Below are positions 18,688-28,340 of a stretch of DNA of 64,000 nt, piece by piece. This stretch comes from Actinopolyspora alba (GTDB taxonomy: Bacteria; Actinomycetota; Actinomycetes; Mycobacteriales; Pseudonocardiaceae), in NCBI RefSeq assembly GCF_900112765.1, contig NZ_FOMZ01000003.1, positions 186,001-250,000 of the forward strand, in the 5' to 3' direction. Numbering within the stretch: the first letter of the stretch is position 1; each line of letters begins with the position of its first letter. The position numbers and the translations under genes were made by a program. The notes under the pieces are model-generated. The model saw only the letters and a program-made list of their open reading frames with translations, ran no database searches and had not been told where the DNA came from.

Positions 18688-19127
18688 TCCCTCGAACCGG
18701 TCTCGCGGTTCGCGAGGTGGGGCTGTGACCTGGATCGATGTTTACTCACACGAACGTGTGAGTTTTGTGGGTCCGTGCCGCGGGTGATCCGCCGGAACAG
18801 TACGACCAACGCTTGGGCCACGGCGATCCCGCACAGATCCGCGATCGCGTCCATCGCGTCCGCGTCGCGGTCCACCGGCAGTAACTGTTGCGACACCTCG
18901 GAGAGCGGTGCGTAGCACACCAGGCACACGAGCAGCAGTCGGCGGTCGATCCGAGCTGCTCGGCCCGTCAGCGTCAGCACCGCGAACAGCACCAGATGCA
19001 CCAGCTTGTCGGTGCCGGGTGGGGAGTCGGGAACCCCCGCCGGGGGAGTGAAAAGAATCACCAGGCTCGCCACGCAGCTCAGCACGAACAACGCGCGGTG
19101 TGCACGGGGACTGAAAGGATCCAGCAT
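18684..19127 (-). CDS. VanZ-like membrane protein
   Basis: A 147-residue membrane protein with hydrophobic segments at about residues 10-27, 45-60, 65-80 and 95-112. The VanZ-like core is TDKLVHLVLFAVLT followed by YAPLSEVSQQLLPVDRDADAMDAIADLCGI. Members modify envelope properties or glycopeptide sensitivity in a few cases, but most are uncharacterised. The C-terminal 35 residues are charged and probably cytoplasmic. It is coupled to the LuxR-type regulator and divergent from pyk. Confidence 0.75.
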   Translation of the reverse strand: MLDPFSPRAHRALFVLSCVASLVILFTPPAGVPDSPPGTDKLVHLVLFAVLTLTGRAARIDRRLLLVCLVCYAPLSEVSQQLLPVDRDADAMDAIADLCGIAVAQALVVLFRRITRGTDPQNSHVRVSKHRSRSQPHLANRETGSRE

Positions 19128-19173
19128 GCGGCCTCTCGGATGTTGGTTGACCTCGACGGTGGCATACTGCGCG

Positions 19174-19213
19174 CGTGAGTCGACGGACTAGGCTGTTGCA
19201 CCGTGAGTCGACG
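19174..19213 (+). repeat. 12-base direct repeat at the pyk start
   Basis: CGTGAGTCGACG occurs at 19174-19185 and again at 19202-19213, 28 bases apart. The second copy contains the pyk GTG start; the first offers a GTG in a different frame. Confidence 0.6.
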
Positions 19214-20624
19214 AGCCAAAATCGTTTGTACTATGGGGCCAGCCACCGCCAGTCCGGAGAAGGTGGCCGAGCTCGTCAGCGCCGGCATGAATGTCGCTCG
19301 GCTGAACTTCAGCCACGGTAGCCACGACGACCACCGCCGGGTTTACGACATGGTGCGTGCGGAGACGGCCGAATCCGGACGTGCCGTGGGGATCCTGGGC
19401 GACCTGCAGGGGCCGAAGATCCGGTTGGGAACCTTCGCCGAGGGCGAGGTCGAGTGGCGCACCGGTGAGGTCGTCCGGATCACCGTGGCCGATGTGGTCG
19501 GTAGCCACGACCGGGTCTCCACCACTTACGAGGGGTTGATCGGGGACGCCAAGGTCGGTGACCAGATCCTGGTCGACGACGGGAAGGTCGGGCTGACGGT
19601 CACGGCGGTCGAGGAAAGCGACGTGGTCTGCGAGGTCGTCGAGGGCGGCCCCGTTTCCGATCACAAGGGGCTTTCGCTGCCGGGGATGGACGTCTCGGTT
19701 CCCGCCATGTCCGACAAGGACGTCGAGGACCTGGAGTTCGCGATGCGGATGGGCGTGGATTTCATCGCGCTGTCGTTCGTGCGTACTCCCGCCGACATCG
19801 ACATCGTCCATCAGGTCATGGACCGGGTCGGGCACCGCGTTCCGGTGATCGCCAAGTTGGAGAAGCCCGAGGCGGTGGACAACCTCGAGGCCATCGTGCT
19901 CGCCTTCGACGGTGTCATGGTCGCCAGGGGAGACCTCGGTGTGGAGCTGCCGCTGGAACACGTGCCACTGGTGCAGAAGCGGGCGATCGGTATCGCCAGG
20001 GAGAACGCCAAACCGGTCATCGTCGCGACACAGATGCTCGACTCCATGATCGGCAATCCCCGCCCGACCAGGGCCGAGACCTCGGACGTCGCCAACGCCG
20101 TGCTGGACGGTACCGATGCCGTCATGCTTTCCGGTGAGACCAGCGTCGGGGACTACCCCGTGGAGACGGTCGAAACCATGGCCCGCATCGTGGAGGCCGT
20201 GGAAGCCGGCTCCTCGGAGCCGCCGGAGCTGAGTCACGTGCCGCGTACCAAGCGCGGTGTGATCTCCTACGCCGCCAGGGACATCGGCGAACGACTCAGT
20301 GCCAAGGCGCTGGTCGCCTTCACGCAGTCCGGTGACACCGTCCGTCGGCTGGCGCGGCTGCACACCAGGTTGCCGCTGTTCGCGTTCACCCCCGAGGAGT
20401 CCGTTCGTAGTCAGCTCGCTCTCACTTGGGGGACGGAGACCTTCCTGGTGCCTAGTGTGGATACCACTGACCAGATGGTGCGCCAGGTGGATCAGGCGAT
20501 GCTGTCGATCGGACGTTCCGACAGTGGCGACATGGTCGTCATCGTCGCGGGGTCCCCGCCCGGAACCGTCGGTTCGACCAACCTGATCCGGGTGCACCGT
20601 CTCGGCGAGGAGGATCACGTCTGA
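19203..20624 (+). CDS. pyk: Pyruvate kinase
   Basis: Pyruvate kinase converts PEP and ADP to pyruvate and ATP at the end of glycolysis. The 473-residue protein starts RRAKIVCTMGPATASPEKV and shows NFSHGSHDDH, GDLQGPKIRLG, the active-site block VIAKLEKPEAVDNLEAIVLAFDGVMVARGDLGVELPLEHV, ATQMLDSMIGNPRPTRAETSDVANAVLDGTDAVMLSGETSVGDYP and a C-terminal effector domain. The GTG at 19203 is the only start that keeps the conserved N-terminus. tesB follows on the same strand after 111 bases. Confidence 0.97.
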   Translation: MSRRAKIVCTMGPATASPEKVAELVSAGMNVARLNFSHGSHDDHRRVYDMVRAETAESGRAVGILGDLQGPKIRLGTFAEGEVEWRTGEVVRITVADVVGSHDRVSTTYEGLIGDAKVGDQILVDDGKVGLTVTAVEESDVVCEVVEGGPVSDHKGLSLPGMDVSVPAMSDKDVEDLEFAMRMGVDFIALSFVRTPADIDIVHQVMDRVGHRVPVIAKLEKPEAVDNLEAIVLAFDGVMVARGDLGVELPLEHVPLVQKRAIGIARENAKPVIVATQMLDSMIGNPRPTRAETSDVANAVLDGTDAVMLSGETSVGDYPVETVETMARIVEAVEAGSSEPPELSHVPRTKRGVISYAARDIGERLSAKALVAFTQSGDTVRRLARLHTRLPLFAFTPEESVRSQLALTWGTETFLVPSVDTTDQMVRQVDQAMLSIGRSDSGDMVVIVAGSPPGTVGSTNLIRVHRLGEEDHV

Positions 20625-20735
20625 CTTCTCCCGATCGCGGCGGAACCGGAGATCCACGGTACGAATCGCCGTGCTCCGGCATTCCGCTGCGCGGGAGGGT
20701 CGGCGTGTGCCCAACACCGACACGAGGAGCCCGAA

Positions 20736-21680
20736 GTGACCCGAGCGGCACGCGCCGCTGCCGCCGATCCGGCGGGGACCGGCAGCCAGTCGTCCGTTCC
20801 GGTGGATGCCAGTGGCATGCCACACGGACAGCCGGTGCTGGATCGACTGGTGGCATTGCTCGACCTCGAACCGATCGAGGAGAACATCTTTCGTGGTGTG
20901 AGCCCGGCGGAGTCCCCGGTCCGCGTGTTCGGGGGCCAGGTGGCGGGGCAGGCCCTGGTCGCCGCGGGCAGGACTGTTCCGTCCGAACGCCGGGTCCACT
21001 CGCTGCACGCCTATTTCCTGCGTCCGGGGGATCCGAGTGTCCCGATCGTCTACGAGGTGGATCGCACCCGGGACGGTCGCTCGTTCACCACCCGCCGCGT
21101 CATCGCGGTGCAGCACGGCAAGACGATCTTCTCGCTGTCCGCTTCGTTCCAGGTCGAGGAACGGGGGATGGACCACGCCGAACCCATGCCGGAGGTTCCC
21201 GCGCCGGAAGAACTGCCCACCTACGGTGAACGTCTCGGTCAGCTGGCCGGTGAAGTGGGCGGCATGGCGAACCTGCCCCGCCCCATCGACATGCGGCACG
21301 TTACCGAGCCGCCGTGGCTGAGCAGGCAGGACGGTCCCAGGGACGCACGTAGCAGGGTGTGGATGCGGGCCGACGGCAGCCTTCCCGACGACGACCTGCT
21401 GCACGTCTGCCTGCTCGCCTACGCCTCCGATCTGACCCTGCTGGACTCGGTGCTGGCCAGGCACGGCGTCTATTGGGGTGTGGACGAGGTCCACGGCGCC
21501 AGTCTCGATCACGCGATGTGGTTCCACCGGCGGTTCCGCGCCGACGAGTGGTTCCTCTACGACTGCAGCTCTCCCAGCGCCTCGGGAGCACGTGGGCTGG
21601 CCACCGGGAACTTCTTCTCGCGGGACGGCTCGCTGTTGGCCACGGTGGTGCAGGAAGGTCTGCTGCGCGTCGGTGAGTGA
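20736..21680 (+). CDS. tesB: Acyl-CoA thioesterase II (TesB family)
   Basis: TesB hydrolyses medium- and long-chain acyl-CoA to free acid and CoA. The 314-residue double hotdog shows IEENIFRGVSPAESPVRVFGGQVAGQALVAAGRTV, VHSLHAYFLRPGDPSVPIVYEVDRTRDGRSFTTRRVIAVQ, then SLDHAMWFHRRFRADEWFLYD with the catalytic-region Asp, and GARGLATGNFFSRDGSLLATVVQEGLLR. The N-terminal 28 residues are a variable extension. The GTG at 20736 has GAGGAG upstream. It is adjacent to pyk in many actinobacteria. Confidence 0.93.
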   Translation: MTRAARAAAADPAGTGSQSSVPVDASGMPHGQPVLDRLVALLDLEPIEENIFRGVSPAESPVRVFGGQVAGQALVAAGRTVPSERRVHSLHAYFLRPGDPSVPIVYEVDRTRDGRSFTTRRVIAVQHGKTIFSLSASFQVEERGMDHAEPMPEVPAPEELPTYGERLGQLAGEVGGMANLPRPIDMRHVTEPPWLSRQDGPRDARSRVWMRADGSLPDDDLLHVCLLAYASDLTLLDSVLARHGVYWGVDEVHGASLDHAMWFHRRFRADEWFLYDCSSPSASGARGLATGNFFSRDGSLLATVVQEGLLRVGE

Positions 21681-21824
21681 TCGGAGCGGGCACCAGCGGC
21701 GTGCCCGGTTCTCCGGAACTCACTCCCGCCCGCGTCGGGGAACGGCCCGCCGAGGGCACGCCGCGAGCCGTTCCCTCCGTCCGCGCCGCGTTCCCAACCG
21801 TCCCGCGGCCGCTTCAGGCGCCGT

Positions 21825-22325
21825 TCAGCCGCGTCGCCGCGCGGGGCGCGGTGCTCTTGGCGGTGTCAACGCGCGGGTGTGCACCTGCTCCAGCACCACC
21901 GAGGTGGTGAAGTGGCGTACCTCGGTACGCGCCGAGAGCTTGTCCACCAGGAAACTCTGCAGATGCGCGCTGTCGGTCACCGCGAGGTGAAGCAGGAAGT
22001 CGGCCTGCCCACTCACGTGCAGTAGTGACCGCGTCTCGGGCTGGGCCATCACGAACTCGCGGAAGGACTCGACCACCGCCCGGGTGTGCGGGCGTACGTT
22101 GATCGACACCACCGCTTCCAGCGTGAGTCCGGTGGCCGCCGGATCCACGTCGATGTGCGATCCGGTGATCACGCCCTGTTCCCGGAGCCTGCGTACTCGC
22201 TGCAGGCAGCTCGACGCGGCGAGACCGATCCGCTCGGCCAACGTTCGGTTGGCCAGGGTCGCGTCGTTCTGCAACTCCTCCAGGATTCGCCAATCCACCG
22301 AATCCAGTTCTGTCGAACTCGTCAT
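21825..22325 (-). CDS. Lrp/AsnC-family transcriptional regulator
   Basis: A 166-residue regulator with the N-terminal AsnC helix-turn-helix (LDSVDWRILEELQNDATLANRTLAERIGLAASSCLQRVRRLREQGVI) and a C-terminal RAM ligand domain (residues 68-145). It is divergent from a LysE-type exporter with 100 bases between the starts. This arrangement is the usual one for an amino-acid-responsive activator of its export gene. The last 15 residues are Arg/Pro-rich. The intergenic gap is AT-rich for this genome (about 22355-22395) and probably holds the operator and both promoters. Confidence 0.92.
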   Translation of the reverse strand: MTSSTELDSVDWRILEELQNDATLANRTLAERIGLAASSCLQRVRRLREQGVITGSHIDVDPAATGLTLEAVVSINVRPHTRAVVESFREFVMAQPETRSLLHVSGQADFLLHLAVTDSAHLQSFLVDKLSARTEVRHFTTSVVLEQVHTRALTPPRAPRPARRRG

Positions 22326-22425
22326 GACCGAACTTTCTGTGTCGTAGCTGGATCAAACACGAACGATTAACCCACTATAGCCACAGCTTTCGAAGAATTG
22401 TCGGTTCGAGTGCGAGGAGTTCGCA

Positions 22426-23034
22426 GTGCACATCGCTTGGGGGTCGTTCCTGCTCGCCCTGCTGGTGATCATTCTGGTGCCGGGGCCCGACTTCGTGATG
22501 GTGACGCGCAGCGCCGCGAACGGCGCCCGCTGGGGATGGTTGGCCGCGGCGGGGGTGACCTGTGGGTTGCTCGTTCACGCCACAGCGGCCACCGTCGGGC
22601 TGTCGGCACTGGTGATCGCGTTCCCCGCGGCGCTGTTCGTGGTCAAGGTGCTCGGCGTCGGGTATCTGGTTCTGATGAGCGTTCAGATTCTGCGGCGGGC
22701 AGGCTCCACAGCCGCGGCCCGTGACGAGGCGGCTCCGACATCGGGACGCGCGGTTTTCCTGCGTGGGTTGTTGGTCGACGTGCTCAACCCGAAGGTGCTG
22801 CTCACCTTCCTCACGCTGCTGCCGCAGGCGATGGATCCCGCCGGTGACCCCATGACACAGGCCCTGCTGCTCAGCTCCGCCGCTGTCGCCTCGTTCGCGG
22901 CCTGGTGGCTAGTCGTCGTTCCCTCGGTGGGCTGGTTGTCGGCCTTTCTGTCCGTTCCCAGGCGCAAGCGTGTCTTCGAGCGGTGCTGCGGGGGCGCGCT
23001 GCTGGTGATGGCGAGTTCGATAGCGCTGGCGTGA
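22426..23034 (+). CDS. LysE/RhtB-family amino acid exporter
   Basis: A 202-residue membrane exporter. It begins with FLLALLVIILVPGPDFVMVTRSAANGARWGWLAAAGVTCGLLVHATAATVGLSAL, whose PGPDF motif is diagnostic. Further features are LVVKVLGVGYLVLM and LLVDVLNPKVLLTFLTLLPQAM. Six hydrophobic segments fit the family. GTG 22426 follows GCGAGGAG. The divergent Lrp-type gene is the likely regulator; the exported amino acid cannot be assigned. Confidence 0.92.
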   Translation: MHIAWGSFLLALLVIILVPGPDFVMVTRSAANGARWGWLAAAGVTCGLLVHATAATVGLSALVIAFPAALFVVKVLGVGYLVLMSVQILRRAGSTAAARDEAAPTSGRAVFLRGLLVDVLNPKVLLTFLTLLPQAMDPAGDPMTQALLLSSAAVASFAAWWLVVVPSVGWLSAFLSVPRRKRVFERCCGGALLVMASSIALA

Positions 23035-23143
23035 GCCCGCGACACGCCCGCGTTGCCCACGGTGTCGACACGTGCTTGGTTGATCGGGACCATCATCCGT
23101 TCCGATCAGTGGTGACGAGTGCGAGCGGCCCGGAGGAGTGGCG

Positions 23144-24736
23144 GTGCGGCGTGTCCTGGCGTTGTTGACCGGTTTCGTGATGATTTTCGCCGTGCCGGGG
23201 GTCGCGGATCCCGTGGTGCCGCACGAGAAGCCGCTTCGGGCGGAGGAGGCGCTGCGTGCGGATCTGGACCGGATCCTGTCGGATCCTCGGCTGGCCGGTG
23301 CTTCGGTCGGGGTGGTGGTGCGCGATCCGGTGACCGACCGGATCCTCTACCGGCGGTCACCGGACCGACGCATGATTCCCGCCTCCAACGCCAAGCTGTT
23401 CACCTCGGTAGCGGCGTTGGAGGCGCTCGGACCCGACTTCCGGTTCGACACCCGTGTGCTGACCTCCGGCAGGCGCCGGGGGAACGTGCTGTTCGGCGAT
23501 CTGTACCTGCGCGGTGGTGGTGATCCGACGATGTCGGCCGCGGACTACCGTGCGCTCGCCGACCGGATCGTCGAGTCCGGTGTCCGGGTCGTGCGGGGGG
23601 ACGTGCTGGCCGACGACTCGTACTTCGACGACCGCGCGCTCGCCAACGGTTGGATGGCCGTCGACGAGCCCTACTACTACGCTGCCCCGATCTCGGCACT
23701 GACCGTAGCGCCGAACACTGATTACGACGCCGGTACAGTGCTGGTTCGGCTGCGGCCGACCCGGCCGGGAGAGCCGGTGCGGGTGAGTACACGACCGGCC
23801 ACCGAAGCGGTCGAGATAGTCAACCGCGCCCGTACGCTCGCCGCGGACGCCACGGGAGAGCTGTCCGTCCGTCGTGCGCACGGCACCGATCGCGTGATCG
23901 TCAGCGGCGGAATACCGGCGGGAGCCGGCGCCGGACGAGCCCTGAGCACCGTCGCTGATCCCACCGCGTACGCGTTGGACGTCTTCCGACGCGCCCTGAC
24001 CGAACGCGGTGTCACCTTCGAGGGATCCGGTGAGGGTGAAGCACCGGACCGGGCTCGGGTGATGGCCGAACACCGTTCGATACCGCTGCGGCGGTTGCTG
24101 GTTCCCTTCCTCAAGCTCAGCAACAACGGTCACGCCGAGACACTGGTCAAGACCATGGGCAGGGTCCTGCGGGAGGAGGGGAGCTGGCGGGCCGGCCTCG
24201 GTGTGGTCCGGAGCAGGCTGGAGGCGTCGGGAATCGATCCCGCGAAGTACCGGCTGGTGGACGGGTCGGGGCTGTCCACGCTGAACGCGATCTCGCCCGC
24301 CCAGCTGGCCGAGTTGCTCGACACCGTCCGCGACCGACCGTGGTTCGAGGACTGGAAGCGGGCACTGCCGCTCGCCGGTGCGGCGGAGCGGATGACGGGA
24401 GGAACTCTCGGCGATCGGATGCGCGGCACCGCGGCCGAGGGCAACGTCTCGGCAAAGACCGGCTCGATGACCGGGGTCACAGCGCTGTCCGGCTACGTCC
24501 GTACCCGCACCGAGCGTTCGTTGGTGTTCTCCGTGGTGTTCAACGGGTTCCTTTCGGCACCGCCTCGCGACCTGAGCGATGCCGTGGCGGTTCGGCTCGC
24601 CCGACACGGCGCGGATTCCCCGGAGTCCGTGCCGGGTCCCGGCGAACGGGACCGCTCCTCGGCCTCGGCTGTCGACATCCCTTCGACGCGCCCCGACGAG
24701 TCGATGTTCGAGTGCTCCTGGAGCAAGAGCTGCTGA
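23144..24736 (+). CDS. dacB: D-alanyl-D-alanine carboxypeptidase/endopeptidase, PBP4 (DacB) type
   Basis: This exported S13 peptidase trims or cleaves peptidoglycan cross-links. It has about 530 residues with a signal peptide (VLALLTGFVMIFAVPGVA). The catalytic motifs are PASNAKLFTSVAALEALG (SxxK), LSNNGHAETLVKTMGR (SxN) and AKTGSMTGVTALSGYV (KTG). The large insertion between SxxK and SxN, with YLRGGGDPTMS and DDSYFDD, is typical of S13. The GTG at 23144 is chosen because GGAGG lies seven bases before it; the GTG at 23138 would be too close. The C-terminal tail ends in Ser/Cys-rich residues. Confidence 0.93.
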   Translation: MRRVLALLTGFVMIFAVPGVADPVVPHEKPLRAEEALRADLDRILSDPRLAGASVGVVVRDPVTDRILYRRSPDRRMIPASNAKLFTSVAALEALGPDFRFDTRVLTSGRRRGNVLFGDLYLRGGGDPTMSAADYRALADRIVESGVRVVRGDVLADDSYFDDRALANGWMAVDEPYYYAAPISALTVAPNTDYDAGTVLVRLRPTRPGEPVRVSTRPATEAVEIVNRARTLAADATGELSVRRAHGTDRVIVSGGIPAGAGAGRALSTVADPTAYALDVFRRALTERGVTFEGSGEGEAPDRARVMAEHRSIPLRRLLVPFLKLSNNGHAETLVKTMGRVLREEGSWRAGLGVVRSRLEASGIDPAKYRLVDGSGLSTLNAISPAQLAELLDTVRDRPWFEDWKRALPLAGAAERMTGGTLGDRMRGTAAEGNVSAKTGSMTGVTALSGYVRTRTERSLVFSVVFNGFLSAPPRDLSDAVAVRLARHGADSPESVPGPGERDRSSASAVDIPSTRPDESMFECSWSKSC

Positions 24737-24931
24737 AGGTACCGTGCGGGAAAGTCGCGTTTCGGGCCGAACGACTCGTAACGAGCGCCGTCCTGGCCCC
24801 GCCGTGGCCGCGACCTCGCTGCCGCCCGACTTCGTCCCCGGGAGATCGGGGAAGACCGGGGGTGATTCCGGATTCATCTCCTCGGCATCACACGGTAGCG
24901 TGATCGATGTTACCCGGCTCTAGGAGTGTGT

Positions 24932-25609
24932 GTGTCTGTCGTCAGTGAACTGCTGGCCGCGATCGCCGGGTTGCCTCGCCCGCTGCTGGTCGTGGTGGTC
25001 GGCGCGCTGGTACTGGGTGAGTGCACACTGGGCATCGGCTTCGTCGTGCCGGGGGAGAGCGGGCTGTTGATCGCCTCGGCCGCCGTGACGGACTTCGGGT
25101 TCTTCCTGACCCTGTCGGCATCCGTGGCGCTGTTCGCCGCGCTCGGCGACAACATCGGTTTCCTGTTCGGGCGTCGCTACGGTTGGCGGCTGCGGGAGAG
25201 CGCCGCCGTGCGCAAGCTGGGACAGCGGCACTGGGACCGTGCGGGGACGCTGCTGCGGCGCTACGGCGTGGGCGCGGTGTTCGTGTCGAGGTTCCTGCCC
25301 GTGGTGCGTACGCTGACTCCCGCCGCGGCGGGTTCCTCCGGTCTGGGATACGGCAGATTCCTGCCCGCTTCGTTGCTGGGCGCCGGAGCGTGGTCCGCGT
25401 TGCACGTCGCCATCGGCTGGTTGGCGGGCGCCTCGGCCAAGTACGTCGAACACATCCTCGGCGGAGCCGGTTGGGCGGTGGTGGGAGCACTGGTGCTGTC
25501 CGGAGCGGCCACCTGGCTCTGGCGACGACGCAAGGCGCGGAGAACCGGTGTCGGGACCGAGGTCACCGACGACTTCTCCGGTTCGGAAGAGTTCGACCGA
25601 GCCGCGTGA
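24932..25609 (+). CDS. DedA-family membrane protein
   Basis: A 225-residue polytopic protein of the DedA/SNARE-associated family, implicated in polyprenyl-phosphate or phospholipid flipping and envelope stability. Diagnostic parts are GECTLGIGFVVPGESGLLIASAA, ALGDNIGFLFGRRYGWRL, then RYGVGAVFVSRFLPVVRTLTPAAAGSSGLGYGRFLPASLLGAGAWSALHVAIGW with the conserved R...R motif. GTG 24932 is chosen since AGGAG lies five bases upstream. The tail after residue 195 is charged. It converges on bioB across a strong hairpin. Confidence 0.92.
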   Translation: MSVVSELLAAIAGLPRPLLVVVVGALVLGECTLGIGFVVPGESGLLIASAAVTDFGFFLTLSASVALFAALGDNIGFLFGRRYGWRLRESAAVRKLGQRHWDRAGTLLRRYGVGAVFVSRFLPVVRTLTPAAAGSSGLGYGRFLPASLLGAGAWSALHVAIGWLAGASAKYVEHILGGAGWAVVGALVLSGAATWLWRRRKARRTGVGTEVTDDFSGSEEFDRAA

Positions 25610-25689
25610 CCGGTTCGCCGAGCTCCCCACTAGCGGTGAGCACGGGACTCGGTCATCCCTTCCACGTCCGTTCATCCGGATGGGGGCGG

Positions 25690-25718
25690 CTCGGGGGTCC
25701 ACCGAGCGGACCCCCGAG
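25690..25718. terminator. Bidirectional terminator between dedA-type gene and bioB
   Basis: Perfect 11-base arms CTCGGGGGTCC and GGACCCCCGAG flank a 7-base loop. It lies between two convergent stops, without a T-tract, as is common in GC-rich actinobacteria. Confidence 0.65.
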
Positions 25719-25739
25719 ATCCCGAACCGGAGATCCCGA

Positions 25740-26801
25740 TCAGACGTTGCTCGCGACATCGGTGCCGACACCGCGTCTGCGGATGTTGACCAGGTCATCG
25801 CGCTGTTGCGGGAGTGTTCGTTCCCGGGCCCCCTCGACCACGAATCCCGCGTCGGCGATCAGTTGCCGGTCCTGGTCGCCGGTTCTGCCCTCACTGGTGA
25901 GGTAATCACCGAGAAAGATCGAGTTCGCCAGCTGCAGCGCCATGGCCTCCACGTTGCGCAGATGGATCTCCCGCCCTCCGGCGAGCCGAACCTCCACGTC
26001 GGGGAAGAAGAACCGGTACAGCGCCAGGATGCGCAGACACCGCTGCGGTGTCAGCCGCCACTCGCCCGCCATCGGTGTTCCCTCCATCGGGATCAGGAAG
26101 TTGATCGGCACCGAGTCCGGGTCGAGCTCCCGCAGTTCGAAGGCCAGACTCACCACGTCCTCGTCCGACTCCCCCATTCCGAATATCGCCCCGGAACAGG
26201 GGGAGAGCCCGGCACCGGTGGCGTTGCGCACCGTTTCGACCCGGTCCTCGAAGGTGTGGGTGGAACAGATCTCGGCGTAGCGCCGTTCGTTGGTGTTGAG
26301 GTTGTGGCTGTAGGCGTACGCGCCGGCCTCGCGCAGCTGCTCCGCCTGCCCACCGCCCAGCAACCCCAGGCAGGCGCATATCTCCACGTCGGGCCGCTTC
26401 CGCCGGACCGCCTCGATCGTCTCGGAGACCCGGTCGATGTCACGTTGCCCCGGACCGCGTCCGCTGGCCACCAGACAGATGCGTTTCGCCCCGGCTTCGG
26501 CCGCCTCGTCCGCGGCTGTGGCCGCCTCCTCGGCCTTCACCCACGAGTACTTGAGAATCTCCGAGTCGGATCCCAGGCGCTGCGAGCAGTAGGTGCAGTC
26601 CTCCGGGCACAGCCCGCTCTTCATATTGATGATGGTGTTGAGCTTGACCCTGTTGCCGAAGAAGTGCCGACGTACCCGACCCGCGGCCGCGACCACGTCG
26701 AGAACGTCGAACTCCTCGGACAGCAGCCGTTCGGCCGCGGCACGACTCGGAGCCTCGCGACGCAGCGCCTTCGTGACCAGCTCGTCCAGTGTGATCGTCA
26801 T
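25740..26801 (-). CDS. bioB: Biotin synthase BioB
   Basis: BioB is a radical-SAM enzyme that inserts sulfur into dethiobiotin. The 353-residue protein has the cluster-binding CPEDCTYC (Cys65, Cys69, Cys72), [49 protein letters not shown] and [16 protein letters not shown] 26801 has GAGGGC before it. No bioA, bioD or bioF gene is in the window. It lies downstream of glyA on the same strand but is separated by a strong terminator, so it probably has its own promoter in 26802-26903. Confidence 0.96.
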   Translation of the reverse strand: MTITLDELVTKALRREAPSRAAAERLLSEEFDVLDVVAAAGRVRRHFFGNRVKLNTIINMKSGLCPEDCTYCSQRLGSDSEILKYSWVKAEEAATAADEAAEAGAKRICLVASGRGPGQRDIDRVSETIEAVRRKRPDVEICACLGLLGGGQAEQLREAGAYAYSHNLNTNERRYAEICSTHTFEDRVETVRNATGAGLSPCSGAIFGMGESDEDVVSLAFELRELDPDSVPINFLIPMEGTPMAGEWRLTPQRCLRILALYRFFFPDVEVRLAGGREIHLRNVEAMALQLANSIFLGDYLTSEGRTGDQDRQLIADAGFVVEGARERTLPQQRDDLVNIRRRGVGTDVASNV

Positions 26802-26903
26802 GCCCTCGACACTCGTCGACCGGGCGAGCCGCGACAAGATCGCGAAACCTACAACATCGCTCCCGCCGAGTTGTTCCGAACGTGGTCGCTGGTGCCACGA
26901 AAA

Positions 26904-26938
26904 GTGCCGCACTCCGGAAAACTTCCGGAGTGCGGCAC
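26904..26938 (-). terminator. Strong intrinsic terminator after glyA
   Basis: Perfect 16-base arms (GTGCCGCACTCCGGAA and its complement) flank a 3-base loop. On the reverse strand the stem is followed by TTTTC. It lies about 70 bases after the glyA stop and isolates bioB. Confidence 0.9.
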
Positions 26939-27009
26939 GGTCGCGACACGTGGTCCGCGAACGGAGGGCGCCGTCGCGAACGACTGCCCTCACGGACCAA
27001 CCCGATACG

Positions 27010-28290
27010 TCACAGGTTCGGGTACAGCGGGTGCTTGGCCGCCAGCGCCTCCACCCGGCCGCGCAGCTTCTTGCTCACCGACTCGTCGAAGTCGGAGTGC
27101 AGCGCGGTGGCGATGATCTCGGCGATCTCGGTGAAGTCCTCGGCGGCGAAACCGCGGGTGGCGAGTGCCGAGGTGCCGATGCGCAGTCCCGAGGTGACCA
27201 TCGGGGGGCGCGGGTCGTTGGGCACCGCGTTGCGGTTGACCGTGATACCGATCTCGTGCATCCGGTCCTCGGCCTGCTGTCCGTCCAGCTCGGAGTCGCG
27301 CAGGTCCACCAGCACCAGGTGCACATCCGTGCCGCCGGAGACGATCTGCACCCCCGCGGCCTTGGCGTCCTCGGCCTGCAGTCGGTCGGCGATGATCCGG
27401 GCGCCTTCCAGCGTGCGGCGCTGCCGGTCGGCGAACTCCTCACCGGCGGCGAGCTTGAACGCGACAGCCTTGCCCGCGATCACGTGTTCCAGCGGGCCGC
27501 CCTGCTGGCCGGGGAACACCGCCGAGTTGAACTTCTTGCCGAGCTCCTCGTCGGAGGACAGGATCACACCGGCACGCGGGCCACCCAACGTCTTGTGGGT
27601 GGTGGTGGTCACCACGTGGGCGTGCGGCACCGGGTTGGGGTGCAGCCCGGCCGCGACCAGACCGGCGAAGTGAGCCATGTCCACCATGAGGTAGGCACCG
27701 ACCTCGTCGGCGATCTCGCGGAACCGCTTGAAGTCCAGCTGCCGCGGGTAGGCGGACCAGCCCGCGATGATCACCTGTGGCTTGTTCTCCCGGGCCAGTC
27801 GGGCGACCTCGTCCATGTCGACGAGGTGGTCGTCCTCGCGGACCCGGTACGGCACCACGTTGTAGAGCTTGCCGGAGAAGTTCAGCCGCATCCCGTGGGT
27901 GAGGTGACCACCGTTGGCCAGGTCCAGGCCGAGGATCGTGTCACCCGGCTTGAGCAGCGCGAACATCGCCGCCGAATTGGCCTGCGCGCCGGAGTGCGGT
28001 TGCACGTTGGCGTAGGAGGCCCCGAACAGCTGCTTGACCCGGTCGATGGCGAGCCGCTCGACGACGTCGACGTGCTCGCAGCCGCCGTAATAGCGTTTGC
28101 CCGGGTAGCCCTCGGCGTACTTGTTGGTCAGTACCGACCCCTGAGCCTCCAACACCGACTGGGGTGCGAAGTTCTCCGAGGCGATCATCTCCAGCGTGTT
28201 CTGCTGCCGGTGCAGTTCCGCGTCGACCGCGTTGGCCACCTCGGGGTCGACCGATGCGAGCCTCTCGTTGAACAGATCGCCTGACGGCAT
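27010..28290 (-). CDS. glyA: Serine hydroxymethyltransferase GlyA
   Basis: GlyA interconverts serine and glycine with tetrahydrofolate, the main source of one-carbon units. The 426-residue PLP enzyme shows [38 protein letters not shown], the PLP lysine in [14 protein letters not shown] (about Lys233) and [13 protein letters not shown] 28290 has GGAGG nine bases upstream; a GTG two codons earlier is too near the site. It follows gcvT on the same strand with a 50-base gap, so both may be transcribed from the riboswitch-controlled promoter. Confidence 0.97.
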   Translation of the reverse strand: MPSGDLFNERLASVDPEVANAVDAELHRQQNTLEMIASENFAPQSVLEAQGSVLTNKYAEGYPGKRYYGGCEHVDVVERLAIDRVKQLFGASYANVQPHSGAQANSAAMFALLKPGDTILGLDLANGGHLTHGMRLNFSGKLYNVVPYRVREDDHLVDMDEVARLARENKPQVIIAGWSAYPRQLDFKRFREIADEVGAYLMVDMAHFAGLVAAGLHPNPVPHAHVVTTTTHKTLGGPRAGVILSSDEELGKKFNSAVFPGQQGGPLEHVIAGKAVAFKLAAGEEFADRQRRTLEGARIIADRLQAEDAKAAGVQIVSGGTDVHLVLVDLRDSELDGQQAEDRMHEIGITVNRNAVPNDPRPPMVTSGLRIGTSALATRGFAAEDFTEIAEIIATALHSDFDESVSKKLRGRVEALAAKHPLYPNL

Positions 28291-28340
28291 GATCACTTAC
28301 CTCCGTGTTCCTGATTCTCGGTGGAGCGGGTCGGGCGCGT